From positions 1 through 8,457 of the forward strand of contig DMRV01000205.1 of assembly GCA_003456455.1 (NCBI GenBank): 8,457 nt of DNA. Direction: 5' to 3'. Within the stretch, counting starts at the first letter, position 1. Every line of letters begins with the position of its first letter. A model generated the notes under the pieces. That model saw nothing but the letters and a program-made list of their open reading frames with translations. It did not search any database and was not told the DNA's origin. The translations under genes and the position numbers were made by a program. Shown piece after piece: positions 1 through 6,165 of this stretch. The stretch comes from Flavobacteriales bacterium. Its GTDB lineage: Bacteria > Bacteroidota > Bacteroidia > UBA10329.

Positions 1-139
<139 letters not shown>

Positions 140-151
140 AAGTTTGATGTT

Positions 152-167
152 GTTCGATAAATCGAAC
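152..167 (-). other. Short perfect inverted repeat before the 16S 5' end
   Basis: GTTCGAT and ATCGAAC are separated by AA and could form a 7-bp hairpin with a very small loop, or 6 bp with a 4-base loop, 13 bases upstream of the predicted mature 16S end. It may be a local leader hairpin or part of the processing region. There is no U-run after it in the direction of rRNA transcription, so it is not an intrinsic terminator. Confidence 0.4.
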
Positions 168-230
168 GTTTCCTGACAAGATCATTGACTCGCCTAAATA
201 AATAGGACTTGAATTTTTGCTTGCTACCTA

Positions 231-252
231 TCTTCCAATATTTTCAAAGAAC
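231..252 (-). promoter_or_regulatory. boxA-like antitermination site in the rRNA leader
   Basis: On the minus strand this reads GTTCTTTGAAAATATTGG, about 90 bases before 16S. The core GTTCTTTGA resembles E. coli boxA (TGCTCTTTAAC) and, from memory, the GTTCTTTGACATATTGG-like leader sequence common before Bacteroidota rRNA genes. In rRNA operons boxA RNA is bound by NusB/NusE to prevent Rho-dependent termination. The match is by eye. The function is inferred from position and similarity. Confidence 0.5.
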
Positions 253-313
253 GAATTCATTTTTAATCCGGGTTCTTACTCCGTATTAATCCCTGTTTTC
301 GCAAACGGGTCGG

Positions 314-343
314 CAAAAGTATAAATGTTTTTGGTCTCATCAA
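314..343 (-). promoter_or_regulatory. rRNA promoter, copy nearest 16S
   Basis: On the minus strand the -7 element TACTTTTG (321-314) fits the Bacteroidota consensus TAnnTTTG exactly. A TTG (343-341) lies 19 bp upstream as the -33 element. The segment just upstream of the -33 (about 344-380) is A/T-tract rich, like an UP element. The bases after the -7 box (CCGACCC) form a GC-rich discriminator, as expected for growth-rate and stringently controlled rRNA promoters. Transcription should begin near 307, leaving a leader of roughly 165-170 bases before 16S. The core is near-identical to that at 464-493. Confidence 0.75.
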
Positions 344-434
344 CATCTTTCAAAAATAATTTCAAAAAACTTATTTAATGAGAGCAAAACAAACACCCAA
401 CTCGTGAGCTTCAAATTTTGTTGTTCCGACTTTT

Positions 435-444
435 CTAAAGAACC
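435..444 (-). promoter_or_regulatory. boxA-like sequence in the repeat, downstream of the middle promoter
   Basis: On the minus strand GGTTCTTTAG lies about 20 bases after the -7 box of the middle promoter. It resembles boxA (TGCTCTTTAA) and the leader boxA-like site at 231-252. Because it is repeated at the same place after the distal promoter (593-581), it looks like a kept part of the promoter module. The function is inferred from similarity only. Confidence 0.35.
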
Positions 445-463
445 GTTCCCGTATTAGGGGCGG

Positions 464-493
464 CAAAAGTACTAATCTTTTTGGTCTCGACAA
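464..493 (-). promoter_or_regulatory. rRNA promoter, middle copy
   Basis: On the minus strand the -7 element TACTTTTG (471-464) is preceded by TTG (493-491) with exactly 19 bp between, matching the Bacteroidota primary sigma-factor consensus. The spacer shares GAGACCAAAAA with the proximal copy. A/T tracts flank the upstream side, and the discriminator is GC-rich (CCGCCCC). Its spacing of 150 bp from the proximal copy matches the tandem-repeat period. Confidence 0.78.
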
Positions 494-580
494 CACCTTT
501 TAAAAATAATTTCAAAAAATAATTTATCGAGAGAAAAACAACCACTCATCTACTGAGTTTCTACTTGTGTTATTCCGACT

Positions 581-593
581 TATTTAAAGAACC
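581..593 (-). promoter_or_regulatory. boxA-like sequence in the repeat, downstream of the distal promoter
   Basis: On the minus strand GGTTCTTTAAATA lies about 20 bases after the -7 box of the distal promoter. CTTTAA matches the E. coli boxA core better than the other two copies do. Transcripts from the distal promoter would pass this site, the one at 435-444 and the one at 231-252 before entering 16S. Confidence 0.37.
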
Positions 594-612
594 GTTTCCG
601 TGTAAGGGGCGG

Positions 613-642
613 CAAAATTACTACTTAGTTCTATACTCGCAA
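613..642 (-). promoter_or_regulatory. rRNA promoter, most distal copy
   Basis: On the minus strand TAATTTTG (620-613) is the -7 element and TTG (642-640) the -33 element, again 19 bp apart. The spacer sequence differs from the other two copies, but the -7 box and its GC-rich discriminator (CCGCCCC) are kept. Upstream, a run of T and A at about 643-662 reaches almost to the stop codon of the dehydrogenase gene, so an UP-like element here would overlap the intergenic tail of that gene. A start near 606 would give a leader of about 465 bases. Confidence 0.68.
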
Positions 643-665
643 TGCTTTTTGAAAAAAAAATTGTG

Positions 666-1364
666 TTAGGGCGTAGATGAGGAAATTGGGAGCACTTTCC
701 CATTGTAATACAAATGACCATTCATAGCAAAATCAAGCACAAAATCAGCCATTTGACTGGGTAAAAGTGGGGCTTGAAAACCGGGAAAAGCTTTTTCCAA
801 CATTTCTGTCTGTACAGCTCCAAAGGCCAAACAATTGACCTTGACATTGTCGTCCCCGAACTCTTCTGCCAAACATTCAGATAATCCCGCGATAGCGGAT
901 TTACTAGAACTGTAAGCAGAAAGCCCTGGGAATTTTGATGCTCCTTGGAAACCTCCCATGCTTCCAATGTTAATAATGTGGGATACTTTCTCCCCTCCCA
1001 TTAGTGGCTTGAGCATCCGAATAAGTCTAGCCGGAGCGAAGACATTGACCTTATAGACAGCATCAAAATCTTGATCCGTTAACTCTAAAAATGGTTTACT
1101 AATTAGCATTCCAGCATTATTAACCAATACATCCACTCTATTCATGTGGGCCTTAATTGAATCAAGCGGTAGACTACAAACATCATCAGCAAGAGCGATA
1201 AAGACATGTTCCTTACTAATGGAAGTAGCATATTCTGACAGCTCATCAAGCCTTTCCTTTCTTCTTGCAATCCCTAAAACCTTGGTTACCCGTTGATCAG
1301 CAATCAGCTTTTTACACAGCTCATAGCCAACACCTGAACTAGCTCCTGTTACAATTACATTCAT
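666..1364 (-). CDS. Short-chain dehydrogenase/reductase (SDR) family oxidoreductase
   Basis: This is a 232-residue classical SDR, a cytoplasmic NAD(P)H-dependent oxidoreductase with a Rossmann fold. The cofactor motif TGASSGVG is at residues 6-13. The structural NNAG is at 82-85, and the catalytic tetrad is Asn107, Ser135 (NIGSMGG), Tyr151 and Lys155 (YSSSK). After beta-6 the usual Pro-Gly is Phe181-Gly182, followed by AVQT. Arg34-Arg35 after beta-2 (ARRKER) suggest a preference for NADP(H). The length is slightly short for the family (about 250), with the C-terminal substrate region reduced, so the substrate cannot be named. The start is an ATG directly before the first beta strand. There is no signal peptide. 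The gene is divergent from the amidase gene (78 bp between) and lies upstream of the rRNA promoters in the same direction, with no convincing hairpin terminator between. Confidence 0.92.
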   Translation of the reverse strand: MNVIVTGASSGVGYELCKKLIADQRVTKVLGIARRKERLDELSEYATSISKEHVFIALADDVCSLPLDSIKAHMNRVDVLVNNAGMLISKPFLELTDQDFDAVYKVNVFAPARLIRMLKPLMGGEKVSHIINIGSMGGFQGASKFPGLSAYSSSKSAIAGLSECLAEEFGDDNVKVNCLAFGAVQTEMLEKAFPGFQAPLLPSQMADFVLDFAMNGHLYYNGKVLPISSSTP

Positions 1365-1380
1365 GGTTTAATCTTTAGTA

Positions 1381-1388
1381 CAAACTTA
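1381..1388 (-). promoter_or_regulatory. Possible -7 element for the SDR gene
   Basis: On the minus strand TAAGTTTG is an exact match to the Bacteroidota -7 consensus TAnnTTTG, 16 bases before the ATG at 1364. This would give a very short leader. No TTG lies at the normal 17-23 bp upstream spacing, so the call rests on the -7 box alone. Confidence 0.3.
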
Positions 1389-1442
1389 GGGGAAGTTGGG
1401 AATCGTTTATGCAGTCTTGCAATTGCTTCCTAAATTCGATGT

Positions 1443-4424
1443 ATGACTAGACTGTTTACTTCACTGCTATTTACCGTGTCCATTCTAACCGGAATTGCGA
1501 ATGCCCAATTGCGAACTTTTAAAAATGATTATCAGGCGGAATTTTCTGTAGCGTATTCTGAATATCCTCAAATACCACAAGGTCTTTTAGAAGCTGTGGC
1601 ATACAATAGAACAAACCTCAGCTACATGGACGAATCAGAATTGGGAAGCTGCTCTGGCTTGCCGCAATCATTCGGTCTATTCGGGTTGATTGAGGATGGG
1701 AAAGGTTACTTCAGTAACACACTTTCTTTAGTGGCAGAACTTTCCGGGAATGAGGTTTCAGCAGTCAAAAGCTATCCTGCTATGCATATTCTTGCTTATG
1801 CAGAAGCGCTTTGTTCAGTTTCTGTTTTGGAATGGAACGGAAATGGAATGTCACAACGATTAATTCACCTTTCAGAACTCCCTCACGAAACCGAAGCGCA
1901 AATCTTCGCTTTGGAAATGCAGCTATATGAGGTTCTTTCCTTATTGAATAACCGCGAGTTCATGTCTCAACTAGGTTATGCTGTGCTTAACCTCGATTTG
2001 GAAGATGTTTTCGGGAGTAATCTCGAGTTGCTTTCATCTAAACGTATTCTAATGAATGGTGAGCACATATATAATGAGAGTGGCGAAACGTACCGAGCTG
2101 GAGGCGGCATTGCGCCATGCTTTGATTATGCAGCAGATGCCTTTGTACAAACGCCAACCTGCAATTACAGTTCGCGAAGCGGAACAGCCATTAACGCTGT
2201 TACTATACACACTATACAAGGAACGTATGCTGGAGCAATTAGCTGGGCGCAGAACTGTAATGCAAATGTCTCCTATCATTATGTAGTAAGCAGCTCAGGA
2301 CAAATCACTCAAATGCTGTGCGAAGCAGACAAAGGTTGGCATGTTGGCACCGAAAACCCTTATACTATAGGTATTGAACATGATGGTTATGTAACCGACC
2401 CGAGCAATTATACAGCTGCCATGTACGCGGCCACCGGAGATCTTTGTTATGATATCACTCAAAGCGGATATGGAATAAACGGATTGAGAACGGCATATTT
2501 CCCTTGGTCGGCAACAACCAATTACAATGCGACTAATACTCCAGGTTCTTGCGTACATATCAAAGGGCATCAACATTTTCCTAATCAAACGCACACCGAT
2601 CCTGGTCAGTATTGGGATTGGGACTACTTCTATAAACTGGTTAATCCGAATACGCCAACCACAACTCTCGCATCACCAACTGGTAATTTCTACGATAGTG
2701 GCGGACAGATTGGTGTATACTATAGTAATGAGCGGTCTCTTACGTTAATCGCTCCAACCGGGGCGAGTTCCATTTCTGTCACGTTTCAATCCTTTGATTT
2801 GGAAGAAAATTGGGACTACTTATATGTATATGATGGAACAGACGTGTTTTCGCCATTAATTGGATACTACACGGGAACCAATAACCCGGGAACAGTCACC
2901 TCAAACAACGGACATTTACTTTTTGAATTCAGAAGCGATTGCGCTACAGCCGAACCGGGTTGGGAAGCCACTTGGAATTCGCAAGGAGAAGACACTGCGC
3001 CTCCGACCGTTGAGATTAACACGAACAATTGGGAAACAGAAAACTTCTACGCTTTCTATTCCGAGAATGACAATCAAGGTGGGAGTGGTGTCGTGGATGA
3101 AGAACGTTTTTCATCGGTTCTAGATTTTGACGGAACACGATGGAGCGGAAATACGAACCTAGGATTCTTTTATGATGATTTCAATCCTGGACTACCAGAA
3201 TGGGTTTCTGAAGTTGGCACTTGGAATATAAATGGAGGAACCGCCATTCAATCAGACGAAGTAAACGCTAACACTAACCTTCATATTCCTCTTACGCAAG
3301 AACAATTCAACAACTATTTATACTCATATAGAATAAGGCTGAATGGTTCTGGAACGAATCGAAGAGCCGGAATACACTTTATGTGTTCAGATGCTTCACT
3401 TGAAAATCGAGGTGACTCCTATTTTATTTATTTGAGAGCCGACAACGACAAGGTTCAGATATATAAGGTAACAAATGATGTTTGGTCTTTAGAAACAGAT
3501 GATGACTTCACAATAGATCCGAACGTCTGGTATGATGTAAAAGTGGTTTGCAATCACTTCACTGGAGAAATACGATTGTATGTAGCTGGTGAAATGGTGA
3601 GTTCTTGGACAGACCCAAATCCGATTACAACTGGTAATAGCATTTCCTTAAGAACCGGAAATTGTGCAGCCGAGTATGATGACCTCCGCGTATATAAAAG
3701 TCGAATTGGTGCGCAGTACATTAACGTAGGAACAGCAAGCGACCCGGTTCGATATCAAAACCCCAACCCGAATACGCCAGCTTGCGAAATACGGACGTAT
3801 ATTTTTGATGGTGCTGGAAACTGTTCTAACGAAGATTCTGCTTTGGTCAATATTGACTGGTCTCCTCCTATTCTATCTGGTGTAGACGATGGACAAGGAA
3901 CTGATATTGACGAAACGAATGATGGAACGCAGCTATTCGCTAATTGGCTAATGGCGACAGACCCCAATTCAGGAATTGACCATTATGAGGCGGCCATTGG
4001 TAATGTTCCTGGTGGTATTGACATTTATCCCTTCAGTAATGAAGGATTGAACACTTCAATAAATATCCCCTACTCCTTGGTACCTAATGAATGGTATTTC
4101 ACCACCGTCAAAGCTGTAAATGGTGCGGGGTTGGAAGAAGCTGATACTTCGGACGGACAACAGTATTTACCGATTACAGTAGGAATTGAAGAGTTCTTGA
4201 AGCAATCTATTTACCCAAACCCAACCACCGGAATTGTAAACCTTCCCCAAATCAATGATTTGAAATGGCAGTTGTTTGACGCAACAGGAAGGTTGGTTGC
4301 CAGGGGAAGTAATGAAAAGCAGATTAATCTGAGAGCGTTTGGATTGAGCAAACAGGTTTACACTTTAAGACTGATTACCAATAATTTTCACACTTCATTT
4401 AAGATTGTTCATTTAGAGAACTAG
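1443..4424 (+). CDS. T9SS-exported multidomain N-acetylmuramoyl-L-alanine amidase (Amidase_2 / CUB / jelly-roll / sorting domain)
   Basis: This 993-residue exported protein is predicted to cut the amide bond between N-acetylmuramic acid and L-alanine in peptidoglycan. Residues 1-21 form a Sec signal peptide (cleavage after ANA). Residues ~40-130 resemble a lysozyme/transglycosylase-like helical domain. Residues ~225-400 are the Amidase_2 (AmpD/PGRP) domain, with likely zinc ligands His256, His376 and Asp386 (TDPG), plus Glu312 (GIEHDG) and the GWHVG motif at 298-302. His384 stands where AmpD has Lys162. Residues ~405-512 are a CUB domain (NWDYLYVYDG at 456-465). Residues ~570-755 look like a concanavalin-type jelly roll, and ~805-905 like an Fn3 domain. 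Residues ~915-993 are a type A T9SS sorting domain (YPNPTTG at 924-930, ending KIVHLEN). The protein should cross the outer membrane and be released or surface-anchored. The target (own wall, prey or debris) is unknown. The ATG is the only start that preserves the signal peptide. The 3' end overlaps the convergent gene by 26 bp. Confidence 0.93.
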   Translation: MTRLFTSLLFTVSILTGIANAQLRTFKNDYQAEFSVAYSEYPQIPQGLLEAVAYNRTNLSYMDESELGSCSGLPQSFGLFGLIEDGKGYFSNTLSLVAELSGNEVSAVKSYPAMHILAYAEALCSVSVLEWNGNGMSQRLIHLSELPHETEAQIFALEMQLYEVLSLLNNREFMSQLGYAVLNLDLEDVFGSNLELLSSKRILMNGEHIYNESGETYRAGGGIAPCFDYAADAFVQTPTCNYSSRSGTAINAVTIHTIQGTYAGAISWAQNCNANVSYHYVVSSSGQITQMLCEADKGWHVGTENPYTIGIEHDGYVTDPSNYTAAMYAATGDLCYDITQSGYGINGLRTAYFPWSATTNYNATNTPGSCVHIKGHQHFPNQTHTDPGQYWDWDYFYKLVNPNTPTTTLASPTGNFYDSGGQIGVYYSNERSLTLIAPTGASSISVTFQSFDLEENWDYLYVYDGTDVFSPLIGYYTGTNNPGTVTSNNGHLLFEFRSDCATAEPGWEATWNSQGEDTAPPTVEINTNNWETENFYAFYSENDNQGGSGVVDEERFSSVLDFDGTRWSGNTNLGFFYDDFNPGLPEWVSEVGTWNINGGTAIQSDEVNANTNLHIPLTQEQFNNYLYSYRIRLNGSGTNRRAGIHFMCSDASLENRGDSYFIYLRADNDKVQIYKVTNDVWSLETDDDFTIDPNVWYDVKVVCNHFTGEIRLYVAGEMVSSWTDPNPITTGNSISLRTGNCAAEYDDLRVYKSRIGAQYINVGTASDPVRYQNPNPNTPACEIRTYIFDGAGNCSNEDSALVNIDWSPPILSGVDDGQGTDIDETNDGTQLFANWLMATDPNSGIDHYEAAIGNVPGGIDIYPFSNEGLNTSINIPYSLVPNEWYFTTVKAVNGAGLEEADTSDGQQYLPITVGIEEFLKQSIYPNPTTGIVNLPQINDLKWQLFDATGRLVARGSNEKQINLRAFGLSKQVYTLRLITNNFHTSFKIVHLEN

Positions 4425-4875
4425 ACTTTATCAATTTCATTGTTTCTGTAGTTGCTGCTCTTTTCTGAGAACGCACTATCATTCTAAAAAGCAAAACTGG
4501 AATTAACACCAAACCCGAGATTAATAGTAATAATGTGGCAACAGCTTCGGGCGTATTTACACTCCAATCTTTTGCACCTAAAACGATACCGTATAGCCAC
4601 GTAGTAAAGATTATTGATGCAATCATCTTTGCAGCAGCATTCAGTTTAGCATGAAGCTTACATTTCACCTGTCCATTATCCATCGATACAACCCCGTGAA
4701 CTACAGGATAAAACACCCCACTCCAATTAGAATACCTCCAAATCACAAATTTATTTTCTTTGATTGCACCAGCAAAGTCTCGTTCCATTAATAGACATAT
4801 CCTTAAATGATTAATGAGATTATCCTTTCGCTGATAACGAATTTGGCTTTCTATGTCATGGAAGATTTTGGTCAT
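4399..4875 (-). CDS. Small membrane protein of unknown function, two transmembrane segments
   Basis: I do not recognise a named family. The 158-residue product has a soluble N-terminal part (about 1-80) with strand-like stretches (NKFVIWRYSN, GVFYPVVHGVVS, GQVKCKLHAKL). Two hydrophobic helices follow at about 82-100 and 111-133, then a charged tail (RSQKRA, ending SSSLNEQS). Basic residues before helix 1 and after helix 2 predict that both termini are cytoplasmic. The layout of a strand-rich N-domain with W and 'x-G-x-V-x-x-x-N-G' followed by two helices recalls small uncharacterised Bacteroidota membrane proteins, but this is a memory-based impression. It starts 15 bp after the stop of the M16 peptidase gene, so it is probably co-transcribed with it. 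Its last codons overlap the 3' end of the amidase gene on the other strand. Confidence 0.75.
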   Translation of the reverse strand: MTKIFHDIESQIRYQRKDNLINHLRICLLMERDFAGAIKENKFVIWRYSNWSGVFYPVVHGVVSMDNGQVKCKLHAKLNAAAKMIASIIFTTWLYGIVLGAKDWSVNTPEAVATLLLLISGLVLIPVLLFRMIVRSQKRAATTETMKLIKSSSLNEQS

Positions 4876-4890
4876 AAGGATTAACCGTAA

Positions 4891-6129
4891 TTACTTACTC
4901 CTATATATAAGGTATGAAAACTGTTTTTCGTCCAACACTTCGTTGGCAATATGAAGTAAGCGAGAAGCCGTCAATCCTTCTATTTTCTCAGCAATTTCTT
5001 TCCAGGTTCTGACCTCATCAAAAGCCAAAATACTTTTACCAATGCCAAGCATTTGACTCTGATTATTCTCTTGTCCGATAGCAAACTGCCCCAATAATTG
5101 TTGTTTCGCCTTGTGTAACTGCAACGTTCCCAAGCCTTTTTCGCGAAGCAAACGCAGCTCTTTATGTGCTAAATCAATACATTTCTTCAAGTACTTTTCG
5201 TCCATGCCCAAGTAAATGGAGAACAAACCAGTATCAGAATAGCTAGAATAATTTGTCTCTACATTATACGTATACCCATGACGTTCGCGTAAACTCATGT
5301 GCAAACGGGCATTCATGCCTGGCCCACCCAAAATGTTACTCAGCAAGTAAAGTCCAATACGGTCATCATGCTCTGAGGAATAAGCCACATTTCCCATCAT
5401 CAAATGCGTCTGGTAGTTAGATTTCTTCAAATCAGACCTAACAGGTTTATAACCGCTATATGAAACACGTTCCGAAGCCGCTTCAGTCGTCCCTATCTCT
5501 TTAGCAAAATAGCGGTCAATCATTGCTTTCAACTTCTTCAAATCTATGTTTCCTACAGAAGCAATCACCATTTCATCCGTGCGGTAACCACGTTTCAGAA
5601 ACTTTCGAACCGCAGTAGTATCAAAGCCATAAACGCTTTCAGGTGTTCCTAGTGTACCTCTTCCCAACGGGTCGTTTGCAAAAACCAACTCATCAAACTC
5701 ATCAAAAATCATATCTGAAGGAGTATCTAAATACGAGTTAATCTCATCCACAATCACCGATTTCTCCTTCTCCAATTCCTTAACGGGAAAGGTTGAATGA
5801 AAAACGATATCGTTGAAAAGCTCAATAGCGCGTTGGTAGTGTTCCTTCAAAAAAGTAGCATGCACTACGGTCTCCTCCTTGCTCGTATACGCGTTCAACT
5901 CCCCGCCAATATCCTCCATGCGACTTAACACGTGATACGCTTTTCGTTTTTCGGTCCCTTTGAAGATGACATGCTCAATAAAATGCGCCAATCCGTGCTC
6001 ATCTGGTAACTCATCTCGCGACCCCATATTCACGAAAAAGCCCAAATGCGCTACGGGCGAATTCACCTCACGATGAATACACCTAATCCCATTCTCTAAT
6101 GTCCACCGCTCAAAAACTTCTTCCTGCAT
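4891..6129 (-). CDS. M16 family zinc metallopeptidase (insulinase/pitrilysin, processing-peptidase-like)
   Basis: Numbered from the ATG at 6129 the protein has 412 residues, the usual size of single-unit bacterial M16B peptidases, which act as homodimers forming a closed chamber. The inverted zinc motif HFIEH is at 49-53, with His49, His53 and the catalytic base Glu52. The third ligand Glu129 (VDEIN) lies 76 residues after His53, the spacing typical of the family. The C-terminal half has the substrate-binding Arg281/Tyr288 pair (LRERHGYTY) after a GGPGMNARL segment. All catalytic residues are present, so it should be active. No signal peptide or lipobox is visible, suggesting a cytoplasmic location. 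The frame stays open to a TTG at 6138, but the ATG at 6129 is the better start. The TTG falls inside a -7-like box. The substrate is unknown. It is followed after 15 bp by the small membrane protein gene. Confidence 0.93.
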   Translation of the reverse strand: MQEEVFERWTLENGIRCIHREVNSPVAHLGFFVNMGSRDELPDEHGLAHFIEHVIFKGTEKRKAYHVLSRMEDIGGELNAYTSKEETVVHATFLKEHYQRAIELFNDIVFHSTFPVKELEKEKSVIVDEINSYLDTPSDMIFDEFDELVFANDPLGRGTLGTPESVYGFDTTAVRKFLKRGYRTDEMVIASVGNIDLKKLKAMIDRYFAKEIGTTEAASERVSYSGYKPVRSDLKKSNYQTHLMMGNVAYSSEHDDRIGLYLLSNILGGPGMNARLHMSLRERHGYTYNVETNYSSYSDTGLFSIYLGMDEKYLKKCIDLAHKELRLLREKGLGTLQLHKAKQQLLGQFAIGQENNQSQMLGIGKSILAFDEVRTWKEIAEKIEGLTASRLLHIANEVLDEKQFSYLIYRSK

Positions 6130-6135
6130 AGAAGC

Positions 6136-6143
6136 CAAAGATA
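6136..6143 (-). promoter_or_regulatory. Possible -7 element for the M16 peptidase operon
   Basis: On the minus strand TATCTTTG matches TAnnTTTG exactly, and its last base is 7 bases from the ATG at 6129. If used, transcription would start almost at the start codon (a leaderless or nearly leaderless mRNA). No TTG lies 17-23 bp upstream, so support is weak and chance occurrence is possible. Confidence 0.25.
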
Positions 6144-6165
6144 TCTCAACTTCCGTTATGTTTTC

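Larger units (their letters stand above)
140..306 (-). other. 16S rRNA leader (pre-rRNA 5' external spacer)
   Basis: This is the transcribed stretch between the promoter nearest 16S and the mature 16S 5' end. No coding frame of note is present. It holds a boxA-like antitermination sequence (231-252), an AT-rich stretch, and a short perfect inverted repeat next to the 16S end (152-167). In rRNA operons this spacer normally contains antitermination signals and the 5' half of the RNase III processing stem. The 3' half would lie beyond 16S, outside the window, so the stem cannot be checked here. Confidence 0.75.
307..645 (-). repeat. ~150-bp tandem repeat carrying rRNA promoters (two full units plus a partial third)
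   Basis: Unit one runs from 307 to about 456 and unit two from 457 to 605. A third starts at 606 and is recognisable only to about 645. The period, measured on the -7 boxes at 314, 464 and 613, is 150 then 149 bp. Conserved blocks are CGGCAAAAGTA, TTTTTGGTCTC, CAACA, AAAAATAATTTCAAAAAA, GTTCCGACTT, AAAGAACCGTT and CCGT. Between these the units differ by substitutions, so the duplication is not recent. Each unit places a promoter plus about 110 bp of upstream sequence, and a boxA-like site, in series before the 16S gene. Confidence 0.8.

Noticed and set aside
307..645. Direct repeats as a CRISPR array
   Set aside because: The units are about 150 bp, only two to three in number and diverged along their length, with promoter motifs in each. 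There is no short identical repeat with unique spacers.
640..665. Intrinsic terminator of the SDR gene
   Set aside because: There is a T-run on the minus strand, but no stable GC-rich stem in front of it. The run is better explained as an A/T-rich upstream element of the distal rRNA promoter.
1365..1442. Plus-strand promoter for the amidase gene
   Set aside because: No TAnnTTTG with a properly spaced TTG is present. The closest (TAAATTCG at 1432) has a mismatch, no -33 partner and would place the start at the ATG.
2049..2594. Minus-strand open frames of 76 and 99 codons inside the amidase gene
   Set aside because: They lie fully within a gene with clear domain matches on the other strand, have no recognisable motifs and are typical antisense open frames.
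2860..3123. Plus-strand 87-codon frame within the CUB region of the amidase gene
   Set aside because: It is out of frame within a real gene. The composition is low-complexity, rich in T, R and P, and no domain or start signal supports it.
1443..4424. Amidase as a phage endolysin or part of a contractile injection system
   Set aside because: It has a Sec signal peptide and a T9SS sorting domain, and there are no phage genes nearby.
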